A DNA stretch of 64,000 bases, from contig NZ_CP009520.1 of the NCBI RefSeq assembly GCF_000969905.1, positions 4,030,001-4,094,000 of the forward strand, read 5' to 3'. Positions 27,479-36,212 of the stretch are shown here, one piece after another. A program made the translations under genes and the position numbers. The first letter of the stretch is position 1; the number at the start of each line of letters is the position of its first letter. The notes beneath the pieces are model-generated. The model saw only the letters and a program-made list of their open reading frames with translations. It had not been told where the DNA came from and searched no databases. The stretch is from Methanosarcina vacuolata Z-761. Lineage in GTDB: Archaea; Halobacteriota; Methanosarcinia; Methanosarcinales; Methanosarcinaceae.

Positions 27479-28753
27479 TTACTCTTTTTTAAAGGTCTGT
27501 TCCCTGCCCGGACCTACTGAAATGTAATTAATCGGTACTTTCATCAGTTCTTCCAGTCTATTGACGTAATTTCTGGCATTTTCCGGAAGTTCCTCGAAGG
27601 CTTTTACTTCGGTGAGGTCAGTTTCCCAGCCAGGAAGGTCTTCGTAAATAGGCATACACTCAGCAAGATCTTCTGTAAGTTCAGGAGGATAGTCAAGGTT
27701 TTCTCCCTTGAAGGTGTAGCCGGTGCAGATCCTGATTGGGTTAAGGCCTGAGAGTACATCCAGTTTGGTCAGGGAAATCTCGGTATATCCATTAAGAGCA
27801 ATGGCTTTCTTCAGCAGAGGCAAATCGAACCATCCACATCTTCTGCCTCTACCGGTAGTTGTCCCGAATTCTCCTCCGGCTTTCTGTAGTCTTTCTCCGA
27901 GTTCTCCTGTCAGTTCCGTTGGAAGCGGGCCTTCACCGACTCTTGTGATATAAGCTTTTACTATAGCAATTACGTTATTTACTCTTGTAGGGCCAACTCC
28001 GAGGTTGGCACAGGCAGAACCTGCAATTGTAGAAGAAGAAGTTACGAATTTCTGGGTCCCATGTATAACATCGAGATGTGTACCCTGAGCAGCCTCAGCC
28101 ATTACATGTTTTCCTTCATCAAGAGCCTTGTTGATTTCTCTGGAAACATCTGTTACATAAGTGGCAAACTGCGTTCCCAGCTCGAGATATCTTTCAATTA
28201 GCACAGGGTCTCTAACGATTTTAGGATCTCCTCCAAGTGCTGCTATTTCCTTTTCTTTCTGGGGAGCAAGTTCCTCAAGTCTTGCAAAAAAACGCTTACG
28301 GTCCACAAGCTCAGCCATACGGAATTCGTCTCTTGCCACTTTATCGATATAAGCATAGCCTATTCCACGTTTTGTGGTTCCAATTTTCGTTTTCCTTGAC
28401 GCTTCCCTTAGCCCATCCATTTCGATATGGTAAGGCATGATTATGCTTGTCTTTGCATCGACCCCAAGTTTTTCGGCATCTACTTTTATGCCGTGTTTCT
28501 CAAACATCTCGATTTCTTCGGCAAGAACCTCAGGATTCAGGACAACCCCAGGCCCAATCAGAACTCTGGAATCAAGCAGAATACCTGAAGGAATCAGGTG
28601 CAATTTGTAAACCTCATCTCCTACCTTGACTGTATGGCCTGCGTTGTTCCCTCCCTGGAAGCGGGCAACAATATCAAAATTCTTTGAAATAAGATCGACA
28701 ATTTTGCCTTTTCCCTCGTCACCGAACTGCGAGCCTGTGATTATCGTAAACAT
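27479..28753 (-). CDS. purA: Adenylosuccinate synthetase
   Basis: Joins IMP and aspartate with GTP to give adenylosuccinate, the first AMP-specific step of purine synthesis. 424 residues, the normal length. GSQFGDEGKGKIVD at residue 7 (P-loop with the catalytic Asp), NNAGHTV near 39, GTTKRGIGYAY near 127, GTTTGRGRRCGWFDL near 297 and TKLDVLSG near 330 are all intact. ATG at 28753; a three-copy 14-bp repeat lies 40 bp upstream. Single-gene unit. Confidence 0.96.
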   Translation of the reverse strand: MFTIITGSQFGDEGKGKIVDLISKNFDIVARFQGGNNAGHTVKVGDEVYKLHLIPSGILLDSRVLIGPGVVLNPEVLAEEIEMFEKHGIKVDAEKLGVDAKTSIIMPYHIEMDGLREASRKTKIGTTKRGIGYAYIDKVARDEFRMAELVDRKRFFARLEELAPQKEKEIAALGGDPKIVRDPVLIERYLELGTQFATYVTDVSREINKALDEGKHVMAEAAQGTHLDVIHGTQKFVTSSSTIAGSACANLGVGPTRVNNVIAIVKAYITRVGEGPLPTELTGELGERLQKAGGEFGTTTGRGRRCGWFDLPLLKKAIALNGYTEISLTKLDVLSGLNPIRICTGYTFKGENLDYPPELTEDLAECMPIYEDLPGWETDLTEVKAFEELPENARNYVNRLEELMKVPINYISVGPGREQTFKKE

Positions 28754-28793
28754 AAAGCTCTGATTCGGGCTTAACTATTAATAACTTTTTGTT

Positions 28794-28835
28794 ACCCGAG
28801 TTCCGTCACCCGAGTTCCGTCACCCGAGTTCCGTC
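28794..28835. repeat. 14-bp tandem repeat upstream of purA
   Basis: ACCCGAGTTCCGTC occurs three times in direct succession, followed by TCGGGAGGACGGGG, which can pair back with the last copy. It lies where the purA promoter or leader should be and is much more GC-rich than the spacer. Confidence 0.75.
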
Positions 28836-29173
28836 TCGGGAGGACGGGGCCCTTTTCGCTACGCTACGCTTCGCTCAAGAGGGATGAACGATAATGAAGA
28901 TACTGAGCTGAACCAATAGGATCGACTTATGGCAAGAGAGGCTGCATTATCAACGCGCTTCAGGAAGGTGATTTACCTGAGTTTCGTTTTGGATCAGGTG
29001 GTGCAAGCTTTTTAAATGAAGGGCTGACCGCAAACTTTTTTTGAAATGTTTTGATCGCAACTGTTATGGCGGAAAGCTTGACCAAAAGCTTCATCCGGTG
29101 TGATCAAATGGCGCAATGCAAACTTTTTCAAAAATAGTTGATTTCAACCTGGCAGGAACGACGATTATGGGAT
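28836..29173. other. Spacer without a gene
   Basis: Contains the palindromic-looking GCTACGCTACGCTTCGCTC at about 28858 and scattered short frames (longest 27 codons). I see no gene or stable RNA here. Confidence 0.45.
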
Positions 29174-29554
29174 TTAAATAAAGGAGGATCTGAGGATCAG
29201 AAGGCTGAGAAGCATGAGTATTATTGCAAGGATTGCGGCGGTTTTTGCACTTTCTTTGTCGCTTCCGAAGATGATTGGGATCGGGCCGATCATGATTACT
29301 CCTCCGGTTTTGATTTCGGATTCGACTTTTCTTTCGGAGGGCTTTTCATGGAGAGGGCTATCAGAGTTTGAAGTGCTCTCAAAGCGTGAATCTATTCCGG
29401 ATGTGTCTGTTCTGTTTGAGTAGCTTTGCGTCGATCTGGATTCCTGGTACATGCTTAAAGCTACGCCGATCATAATTAGCAGAAATCCGATGAGTATTGT
29501 GATAATTCCAATAGAAAAAAGCATGCTTCCATCAGTCAACGTTTCGTTTTCCAT
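29174..29554 (-). CDS. DUF131 / TIGR00304-type membrane protein
   Basis: 126 residues. Two N- and C-terminal hydrophobic segments (FSIGIITILIGFLLIMIGVA, residues 14-33, and TAAILAIILMLLSLLIL near 106) flank a serine-rich loop and the signature GGVIMIGPIPIIFGSD (about residue 84). This GGxIMIGPIPIxFG motif defines an archaeal membrane family of unknown role. The start overlaps the stop region of the upstream paralogue by 19 bp, so both are translated from one message. Confidence 0.85.
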   Translation of the reverse strand: MENETLTDGSMLFSIGIITILIGFLLIMIGVALSMYQESRSTQSYSNRTDTSGIDSRFESTSNSDSPLHEKPSERKVESEIKTGGVIMIGPIPIIFGSDKESAKTAAILAIILMLLSLLILRSSFI

Positions 29555-29781
29555 AGGAATAGATAGATTACTGAGATTATTAATCCAATTCCCAGCATAT
29601 TTGTTGTTATTTCAGGAGAAGAGCCAAAAACTATCGGGATTGGGCCGATCATTATAAGTCCACCCATCTGGCTGTTTGCAGGATGCTGTATAATAGTAAG
29701 AACTGTACCTAGCAATAATATAATAATACCAACAAATATGACTGCTGTGCCTACTCTTAGAAAATCCTGAGATGTACGCAT
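29536..29781 (-). CDS. DUF131 / TIGR00304-type membrane protein, short paralogue
   Basis: 81 residues, the same layout as its downstream neighbour but without the serine-rich loop: a first membrane segment (VIFVGIIILLLGTVLTII), GGLIMIGPIPIVFGSS near residue 40, and a second segment near the C terminus. The pair probably arose by duplication and may form a hetero-oligomer in the membrane. ATG at 29781. Confidence 0.85.
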   Translation of the reverse strand: MRTSQDFLRVGTAVIFVGIIILLLGTVLTIIQHPANSQMGGLIMIGPIPIVFGSSPEITTNMLGIGLIISVIYLFLWKTKR

Positions 29782-30598
29782 GTCGAATGATATAATGCTT
29801 TTATTATTAAATCTATCTTTCTAACTTTTTGCATCCGTAGTTTGTTATGCCTTAAAGGCTTACAAAAAGGGATACCATTTTCCTGAAAGTTTTTTCGCTC
29901 AAGTCGGGAAATGGTTATATTCTTTGTCCTTTTCAGTAAGGATTAAAACTAATTAAAAATTTAACGCCGGAGCTAAAAGAAATATATAAGTAAAATAGTT
30001 AAAGAGTTAAGTTTAAGAGCTTAATTGAAAAGGTAAGTTAAAAGCTCAGTTTTTTCTAAATTTTCTGTCTGGTTTTTTTTCCGGAATAATTTGCTGGAAT
30101 CTGGAGAATGCAACGGCATGTATAATATAGAAAAAAGAAATATGATGACTGAACGGAATACAAATGTTGACAAATTTCAAGCGAGTGTCCGAAAGCAATT
30201 TAATCAAATAACTGAATAGATCCTTAATTGGGATATTATAAAGGTAGTCGGGATATAAAAATAGTCACAGGAGTTGCAGTAACTTATATATATCCATTTT
30301 ATATTTATACATATATTTAATTTCAAACATTTTAACATTCACTGTGAAAAGTAAGAGTACCTTTTAAATGTCATTTTACCCTTTGATCTTTGTGAGTCAT
30401 ACTATAACGGGAGATATTAGGAAGAAAATTCATGATTTCCCCGTTTCTCAGGCTTTATTTCCTGCTTTATTCCTTGTAAAACCAGGACAAAATGTGATCA
30501 TCCTGAGAGACAAACTATATAGGAGAATAATACCTCCGGAAAATAACGCTTAAAGCTTAAATGGGTAACTTGACCGGGTAACTGATCATGACTGGTTT
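29782..30598. other. Spacer without a convincing gene
   Basis: AT-rich, with TATA-like sequences at about 30281-30290 and 30318-30322. A 61-codon frame at 30368-30553 has no ribosome site and poor coding character. It could be the start of a non-coding transcript ending at the hairpin near 30600. Confidence 0.4.
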
Positions 30599-30637
30599 AC
30601 TGGTTACGGACCTGTATTATAGGTCCCGCAGGCCAGT
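30599..30637 (+). terminator. Two-part hairpin upstream of pan
   Basis: Outer arms ACTGG (30599-30603) and CCAGT (30633-30637) enclose a perfect inner stem GGACCT-GTATTAT-AGGTCC (30608-30626). No T-run follows at once, so it is either a weak terminator or part of a structured RNA; the class is not recognised. Confidence 0.35.
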
Positions 30638-30680
30638 TTGCCTCCAAATCAATTTATTATAAATCAATAATTTCTGAGTG

Positions 30681-30755
30681 AACTAATCTTTAGATCATAA
30701 ACTAATCTTTAGATAAAAACTAATCTTTAGATAAAAACTAATCTTTAGATCATAG
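30681..30755. repeat. 18-19-bp tandem repeat, four copies, upstream of pan
   Basis: AACTAATCTTTAGAT plus AAA or CAT starts at 30681, 30700, 30718 and 30736. The array ends 44 bp before the pan start codon, so it overlaps the expected promoter or leader. Confidence 0.75.
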
Positions 30756-30798
30756 ACAGTATAAACTCAATTTCATGCGATAAAAAAGGTGGTTTCAA

Positions 30799-32040
30799 GT
30801 GCCAGAAGACAGTGCAATAAGATCTTCTCTGGAAGATATCAAAACAAGGGTAGAGTTCCAGCTTGAGAGCGGGAAGATCAATGCTGAAGATGTGAAATCT
30901 CTCTTAACCGAAATCGAAATAATGAGAGTCCAGAACGAGAACATGAAGGCACGGCTCCTGGAAGCAAGTGTGGCAACAGGCAGGCACCTTCAGGAAATCA
31001 ACAAATTGAAAGCTCATCTGGAACAGCTTACCGAGCCTCCTCTCTTTATTGCAACTATTCTTGAGGTAAATGGAGAAATCGCACTTATAAGGCAGCATGG
31101 GAATAATCAGGAGGTTCTTACGCAGATCCCTGAAGAATGTATTGGAAAGATTGAACCCGGCATGAGAGTTGCAGTAAATGGAGCATACTCAATTATTTCC
31201 GTAGTCAGCAGAGCTGCCGATGTGCGGGCTCAGGTAATGGAACTCATTAACTCTCCTGGGGTGGACTACAGCATGATTGGTGGGCTGGATGAAGTGCTTC
31301 AGGAAGTCCGGGAAAGCGTTGAACTGCCACTTACCGAGCCCCAACTTTTCGAGGACATCGGAATCGAACCCCCTTCAGGTGTCCTGCTCCACGGAGCCCC
31401 GGGCACAGGCAAGACCCTTATTGCAAAGGCTATAGCTTCTCATGCAAAAGCAACCTTCATCCGAATGTCGGGATCTGACCTGGTTCAGAAATTCGTAGGT
31501 GAAGGTTCAAGGCTTGTCAAAGACATTTTCCAGCTTGCGCGGGATAAGTCTCCAAGCATTCTCTTTATAGATGAAATAGATGCTGTAGGCAGCATGAGGA
31601 CCTATGACGGAACCAGCGGTTCGGCTGAAGTCAACAGGACAATGCTTCAGCTCCTTGCAGAGATGGACGGTTTTGATCCGAAAGGCAATGTAAAGGTCGT
31701 TGCTGCAACCAACAGGATTGACCTGCTTGATCCTGCTCTCCTCAGGCCTGGCAGGTTTGATCGGTCTATAGAAGTCCCACTCCCTGACGAGAAAGGAAGG
31801 ACTGAAATCCTTAAAATTCACACCCGCAAGATGAACCTTGCAGATGATGTGGACTTTGAGAAACTCGCAAAAGTCATGACAGGCATGAGCGGGGCAGAAA
31901 TCAGCGTTATCGTCAAAGAAGCCGGAATTTTTGTGCTCCGCAGGCGCGGTAAACAGATCACCATGGCTGATTTCCTGAAAGCACACGAAAAGGTCGTAAA
32001 TACCGAAGAACCCTCAATTCCCCAGGCTATGTTCGTATAA
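30799..32040 (+). CDS. pan: Proteasome-activating nucleotidase
   Basis: AAA+ ATPase that unfolds proteins and feeds them into the 20S proteasome. 413 residues: N-terminal coiled coil (about 15-75), OB domain (about 77-145), then the AAA domain with GAPGTGKT (near 199), ILFIDEIDA (near 254), AATNRIDLLDPALLRPGRFDR (sensor and arginine fingers, split near 310-330) and a C-terminal helical lid. GTG start after AAGGTGG. The last residues are QAMFV; the usual HbYX proteasome-docking tail has Tyr as the next-to-last residue, here Phe. Methanosarcina species often have more than one PAN-like gene. Confidence 0.93.
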   Translation: MPEDSAIRSSLEDIKTRVEFQLESGKINAEDVKSLLTEIEIMRVQNENMKARLLEASVATGRHLQEINKLKAHLEQLTEPPLFIATILEVNGEIALIRQHGNNQEVLTQIPEECIGKIEPGMRVAVNGAYSIISVVSRAADVRAQVMELINSPGVDYSMIGGLDEVLQEVRESVELPLTEPQLFEDIGIEPPSGVLLHGAPGTGKTLIAKAIASHAKATFIRMSGSDLVQKFVGEGSRLVKDIFQLARDKSPSILFIDEIDAVGSMRTYDGTSGSAEVNRTMLQLLAEMDGFDPKGNVKVVAATNRIDLLDPALLRPGRFDRSIEVPLPDEKGRTEILKIHTRKMNLADDVDFEKLAKVMTGMSGAEISVIVKEAGIFVLRRRGKQITMADFLKAHEKVVNTEEPSIPQAMFV

Positions 32041-32132
32041 AGCTGTCCTGACAGCCAAAACTTGAGAAACTGGAACCGGATTACAACCGTATTACTATTA
32101 AGTTTAGGAAAGCTTTCAGGAATATTTTCTTA

Positions 32133-32178
32133 AGCTTGCCGGATGGAGAATATCCTTCCGGCAGTTTCTCTATTTTTT
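32133..32178 (+). terminator. Hairpin and T-run terminator after pan
   Basis: GCCGGA-TGGAGAATATCCT-TCCGGC forms a stem with an inner TGGAGAATATCCT near-palindrome, followed within a few bases by TTTCTCTATTTTTTT. It lies about 100 bp after the pan stop and before the tRNA. Confidence 0.65.
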
Positions 32179-32192
32179 TAAAACTCAGACGA

Positions 32193-32216
32193 AAGATTTA
32201 TATTTTATAAATTACT
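32193..32216 (+). promoter_or_regulatory. TATA box of the tRNA gene
   Basis: AAAGATTTATATTTTATAAATT is a strong archaeal TATA element. It lies about 55-60 bp before the tRNA 5' end, leaving room for a short 5' leader. Confidence 0.5.
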
Positions 32217-32262
32217 TGAAGATATGCTGCCTGAGAGGTAAAGCATAGCAAGATAACAAGTT

Positions 32263-32337
32263 GCTCCGATAGTGTAGCTCGGCCAATCATTCAGGACTCT
32301 CACTCCTGCGACTGGGGTTCAAATCCCCATCGGAGCA
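32263..32337 (+). tRNA. tRNA-Glu (anticodon CUC)
   Basis: The cloverleaf can be folded by hand. Acceptor stem GCTCCGA pairs with TCGGAGC; the anticodon stem CAGGA/TCCTG encloses the loop CTCTCAC, giving anticodon CUC (reads GAG); the T arm is TGGGG-TTCAAAT-CCCCA; the discriminator base is A. The 3' CCA is not encoded, as is normal for archaea. The GTGTAGCTCGGCCAATCAT D-arm is typical of archaeal tRNA-Glu. Confidence 0.95.
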
Positions 32338-32592
32338 CTTTTCTTTGTTACAATTTTTTTGATGTTGTATTTTAGGGTTTCTGCAGTTGAACTTTAAAAT
32401 CAATAGCTATATCCTTAAAAGTCTAAGAACCTAAATTTATAAACACTCTATCTATTCTATTTGATCTTATACTTCAATATGTAAATTCCAAATATGTAAT
32501 AGGAAGAAAGCGTTTAATTTTAGCAGAAAACAATGTTATGAGAGTAAATCATTAAGGATTACTTGAGATAGATGAAGTGAGGTTACTAATCA

Positions 32593-33153
32593 TTAATTTT
32601 TATATATCTTCATGAAAATCGTTTTTTCAGAAATTGTGCTCTCGACTCTGACTCCATAAGTTTCAAACATGCTTTCAATTCCCATTTTGTTTATCTTTGA
32701 ACTATTAAGTCCCAAACTATGAGTAATTAGCATCGTATAATGGTTGTCATCATCCGTATAATCTATCGTATCAAACCAGTTTGACATAACCCCCGTAATA
32801 ACTACTCCATCAAGGAGTTCTTTTAGACTAATTTCCTTAAGAGGCTTCTGAAAGTAGTACTCCATTGTGTATTCTAGGGGTTTATACTTGTTCAAGTACT
32901 CATTAAACATCTCAATATTAACAGTTTCCAATAGTACTTTTATACTATCTTTCAGGCTAGAACATATCGTTTTCATCGATCTTTGAGTCAACCAAGTTCT
33001 TTCTTCCTCAGTTAACGCTGGACTATGTTTTGAGCCATTTTCTAGGCTTTCCAGCGCGAGTTCTAAGACTTTTTGCTGTGTTCCGAATTCTTCTGTGTGC
33101 TTTTTCAGCAATTCCCAGTGTTTCTGCGAGATAGTTGTAGAAATGCGATGCAT
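32593..33153 (-). CDS. Putative ribbon-helix-helix-type regulator, otherwise unknown
   Basis: 186 residues from ATG at 33153. The N terminus MHRISTTISQKHWELLKKHT followed by EEFGTQQKVLELALESLE looks like a ribbon-helix-helix DNA-binding segment (a strand then two helices). The remaining 130 residues are mixed helix and strand with VVITGVMSNWFDTIDY and no known motif. A longer in-frame start at 33219 adds a basic segment that looks like leader. No close partner gene. Probably a Methanosarcina-specific regulator; the DNA-binding assignment is inference from pattern only. Confidence 0.6.
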   Translation of the reverse strand: MHRISTTISQKHWELLKKHTEEFGTQQKVLELALESLENGSKHSPALTEEERTWLTQRSMKTICSSLKDSIKVLLETVNIEMFNEYLNKYKPLEYTMEYYFQKPLKEISLKELLDGVVITGVMSNWFDTIDYTDDDNHYTMLITHSLGLNSSKINKMGIESMFETYGVRVESTISEKTIFMKIYKN

Positions 33154-33535
33154 TTTCAAAGTACTACACCCATTTTTAGACCTCTTCTTTAATTCAAAAG
33201 TTTTCCTATACGTATACAAACCGAATTATGCGCATACTAAACGTATGCCATCTGGATAACCTATTTTTAAATGAGTATCCTATTTTAGCCTAGCTAACCG
33301 CAAAAAATTCCTATGGAATTTATACAGTTGAACTGAAAAATCAATATCATTAACTTGCTACTACCTAAAATGTAAACTGAACTATAGTGTTTATTGTACT
33401 TGATTTTTATTCCTTTCTTGCAGTCTCTGCAATGATACTGAATCCCAAATTCAAGAAGCAGAGAGTGTTATTATAGTATGACTGCTACTAAAAAGAAGAT
33501 AGTGTCTGAAAATTTTAAGATAATGGAGAAAAAAT
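33154..33535. other. Spacer between divergent genes
   Basis: About 380 bp, AT-rich, holding the promoters of the genes at 33153 (minus) and 33536 (plus). AGATAATGGAGAAAAAAT places GGAG just before the plus-strand ATG. No other structure seen. Confidence 0.5.
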
Positions 33536-34621
33536 ATGCCAGATAGTCAATATCCCCCAACAGTAAAAACTGGGAAAATAGGTGTAGACTTTAATACTCT
33601 TGGAAAAGTTGAGCATAGTGCAGAACTTCCAGAAGAGATTCAAGAACATACCAACGAACTTTTAGAACGTTATCGCCTTATGTCCGAAAATGTGATTTTG
33701 AATGAAAAAAATTTAACCAAGAAAATTGGTGTCATCAGAGGTGAGAATCTAGTCAAAGGTGATAATGTACCTACTGATAGATGGGACATCTTTGCAGCAA
33801 TGTATACTATTGGATCAAATGACGGCAGTTGCGGCATCACATTTGAGACCCGAAAGAGTCCAGGCTCTATTGTCGAAAGAATGAGGATAGATACTGCTGG
33901 CAATGTAGGTATCGGAACGACAACTCCTGAAGCTGGGCTTCATATTGATAAAGCAAGTACGAATGATGTAGCTTTGAAGCTATCTTCTAATGGTCCTGGA
34001 TGGGGTTCGGGGATTCAATTAAAAAATAAAGATATCAAATATGGAATCTATGCAGGTTTTGGACAATTTAAAATTTGCGATGCGAACAAGAATGTAGACC
34101 GATTAATCATAGATGCTGCTGGCAATGTAGGTATCGGAACGACAAGCCCATCAGCTAAACTAGAAGTAAGTGGGGATGTTAAAGTAACGGGAGACATCTT
34201 TCTTACGGGCGGTGCGGACTGTGCTGAGGATTTCGATATTGTAGGTGCAGAGTCAATAGAACCGGGTACCGTAATGGTCATCGATAATAATGGATCTTTA
34301 CGAGCAAGTGAGCAAGCTTACGATAGGAGGGTGGCTGGGGTGATTTCAGGGGCTGGTGATTATCGTCCAGGCATTACGCTCGACAGGCAAAAAGCGAGAT
34401 CTAATCGTTTACCCATTGCCCTAACTGGTAAGGTGTATTGCAAAGTAGACGCAGAGCACAGTCCAGTCGAGGTTGGTGATTTGCTGACTACATCATCTAC
34501 TATAGGTCACGCTATGAAAGCCGATAGTCGTACTAAGGCATTTGGTGCTGTTATTGGGAAAGCTCTACATGAATTGGAGGATGGAAAGGGACTTATTCCG
34601 ATTTTAGTTGCTCTGCAATAA
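33536..34621 (+). CDS. Phage tail-fibre-like repeat protein
   Basis: 361 residues. Two copies of a fibre repeat ending GNVGIGTT(T/S)P occur at about residues 121-131 and 196-206, preceded by RMRID(T)AG / RLIIDAAG. This repeat is characteristic of trimeric fibre and S74-chaperone-type proteins. After KLEVSGDVKVTGDIFLTGGA comes a C-terminal domain (about 230-361) with CAEDFDI, GTVMVI, RRVAGVISGAG and PIALTGKVYCKV, common at the end of such bacterial proteins. There is no signal peptide. The phosphoesterase gene follows at once. A role in surface attachment or virus-like structures is possible; no other phage genes are present. Confidence 0.7.
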   Translation: MPDSQYPPTVKTGKIGVDFNTLGKVEHSAELPEEIQEHTNELLERYRLMSENVILNEKNLTKKIGVIRGENLVKGDNVPTDRWDIFAAMYTIGSNDGSCGITFETRKSPGSIVERMRIDTAGNVGIGTTTPEAGLHIDKASTNDVALKLSSNGPGWGSGIQLKNKDIKYGIYAGFGQFKICDANKNVDRLIIDAAGNVGIGTTSPSAKLEVSGDVKVTGDIFLTGGADCAEDFDIVGAESIEPGTVMVIDNNGSLRASEQAYDRRVAGVISGAGDYRPGITLDRQKARSNRLPIALTGKVYCKVDAEHSPVEVGDLLTTSSTIGHAMKADSRTKAFGAVIGKALHELEDGKGLIPILVALQ

Positions 34622-34634
34622 AGGACTGGTCAAA

Positions 34635-35822
34635 ATGACTGACTTGAGTTTGAGACAATATATACAAATGGAAACTGACCCAACTCAAGGGGTTCGGTCT
34701 TGTTGCGCTCCTAGTATGAATACGAGAACAATTAGTTTGAGAAATCTCATATCGGGATTAAAAATTATCCATATCTCTGATCTTCACTTTACTAGCTCTG
34801 CACACACATTAAATTCCAGGAACGATAAGCCTATTTATGTTGATTCTCAGAATAGTAAGGTAAGGAGTGATACCATTGCTTCATTTATCATTGAGAACAG
34901 GTCTCGCTTTGGAACGAACAAGGTTGTTATCACCGGAGATCTTACTGATAGCGGTGATGATGCCGATTATAAAATAGCTCAGACTTTTGTTCAGAGACTG
35001 AAAGATGCCGGATTTGAAGTCTATGCAGTTCCTGGCAACCACGATTATTGCAAGGAAGGAAATATTGTCGCGAATACAGCAGTAAATGAAGGATTAAAGG
35101 CTATCTTCTGCCCTTTGTGTCCCTCCCTCCCTTCACCCCTCCTACCCTTTGGTTGCTGTGTACATACTATTTTTGGTAGTCTGGCCCCTCGAGGGGCTAA
35201 GTGCCCAATAGATGTTTTCCTTGCAGATAACGCATCAAAAGAAGAACGCCGACAGAGATTCATCAATTATATCACTCATTATAACCAGTACCCACATGTT
35301 GTGGATTTCGACAGTGGGCGATTAATATTGTTAGACTCCATGCAGGGAGAACTCGATGAGATCACTACTGATATATTCGCTCAAGGGAAATTAGGAGATG
35401 CACAATTATCCGAGTTGAATCACTTTATTGATGAATATCAAGAGCAGCGAAAAGTAGGGAAAAAAATTATTGTATGCCTTCATCATTCTCCTTTTGCTAC
35501 AGATTCAAAGATATGTTTGAAAGACTCCAGTAAATTTTTGAAAATTATTTGTGATAAAATTGATTGTCGTGATAAAATTGATTGTCTACTATTTGGCCAC
35601 ACAACTCCAGACAATGTATTTCAGCGACCATGGCTACAAGACAGCGAGTTCGAAGGTTACGAGAAAAATAATAAAACGCCATTAATTAATTGCGAGAATC
35701 TAGAATGTGTGTCTGAAGGATCACCCTACCCAATAACAGTTCTTGATCTCGGATCTTTGAGAAGGTTAGTTTATAGGACAGATGGATCTGAACCCAAACG
35801 CTCGTGGGGTAATCCGTCCTAA
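34635..35822 (+). CDS. Calcineurin-like metallophosphoesterase with N-terminal tag
   Basis: 395 residues. The metallophosphatase motifs are IHISDLHFT (about residue 46), VITGDLTDSGDD (about 99), VPGNHDY (about 133) and VCLHHSPF (about 281). The last motif reads LFGHTTPD, so the second His of the usual GHxH is missing. Residues about 157-188 form an odd Cys/Pro-rich insert (CPLCPSLPSPLLPFGCCV) encoded by a C-rich stretch. The first 20 residues (LSLRQYIQMETDPTQGVR) closely resemble the start of the lectin gene at 36213. The start at 34635 is chosen over 34608 as it follows AAGGA and avoids overlap. Confidence 0.75.
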   Translation: MTDLSLRQYIQMETDPTQGVRSCCAPSMNTRTISLRNLISGLKIIHISDLHFTSSAHTLNSRNDKPIYVDSQNSKVRSDTIASFIIENRSRFGTNKVVITGDLTDSGDDADYKIAQTFVQRLKDAGFEVYAVPGNHDYCKEGNIVANTAVNEGLKAIFCPLCPSLPSPLLPFGCCVHTIFGSLAPRGAKCPIDVFLADNASKEERRQRFINYITHYNQYPHVVDFDSGRLILLDSMQGELDEITTDIFAQGKLGDAQLSELNHFIDEYQEQRKVGKKIIVCLHHSPFATDSKICLKDSSKFLKIICDKIDCRDKIDCLLFGHTTPDNVFQRPWLQDSEFEGYEKNNKTPLINCENLECVSEGSPYPITVLDLGSLRRLVYRTDGSEPKRSWGNPS

Positions 35823-36006
35823 ATAAATGGAAGGGGTCGCATAATTATGAGAAATGAGCGTACTTAACGCAAATGTAAACGAAGTTAACAGTTCGACTAC
35901 GGAGCGTATGATGATACGCGGAGCGGAAATGGATTGGACTGTCCATCCATTTGACGAAACAAAGATGAGCCTAAAGAATCCCCTGGGTAGCAAAAAGATG
36001 CATAAC
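35823..36006. other. Spacer with small hairpins
   Basis: GCGTAT-GATG-ATACGC (about 35905-35920) is a perfect hairpin inside a CGGAGCG...CGGAGCG direct repeat, and ATGGATTGGACTGTCCAT (about 35929) is another. No gene. It lies directly before the miniature element at 36007. Confidence 0.4.
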
Positions 36007-36164
36007 AAGCTGTCTCAAAAATAGATCAATTTCTATAATTGGATAATTGCCATTGTTGACTTTAAAATTAGACCGGAAATTATTCTGAAATTCAGGCATA
36101 TATTTGCCTTAAAGTAGGACAAATTATCCCGATTGTAGAATTAACTGTAGTTTTGAGACAGCTT
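36007..36164. mobile_element. Second type of miniature inverted-repeat element (158 bp)
   Basis: Perfect 14-bp terminal inverted repeats AAGCTGTCTCAAAA (36007-36020) and TTTTGAGACAGCTT (36151-36164) flank a non-coding AT-rich core. TGTCTCAAAA ends are common in transposons. No target duplication could be made out. Confidence 0.7.
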
Positions 36165-36212
36165 GATAATTAAAATATCTCATAAAGATGCTTCTTCGAG
36201 GAAGGTGCTGAT

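Noticed and set aside
30368-30553. 61-codon frame upstream of pan
   Set aside because: No ribosome site, no recognisable domain, and surrounded by repeats and hairpins; better regarded as untranslated.
32263-32337. tRNA-Glu as an attachment site of an integrated island
   Set aside because: No integrase gene and no second copy of the tRNA 3' end seen in the following 10 kb, although the accessory cluster starts nearby.
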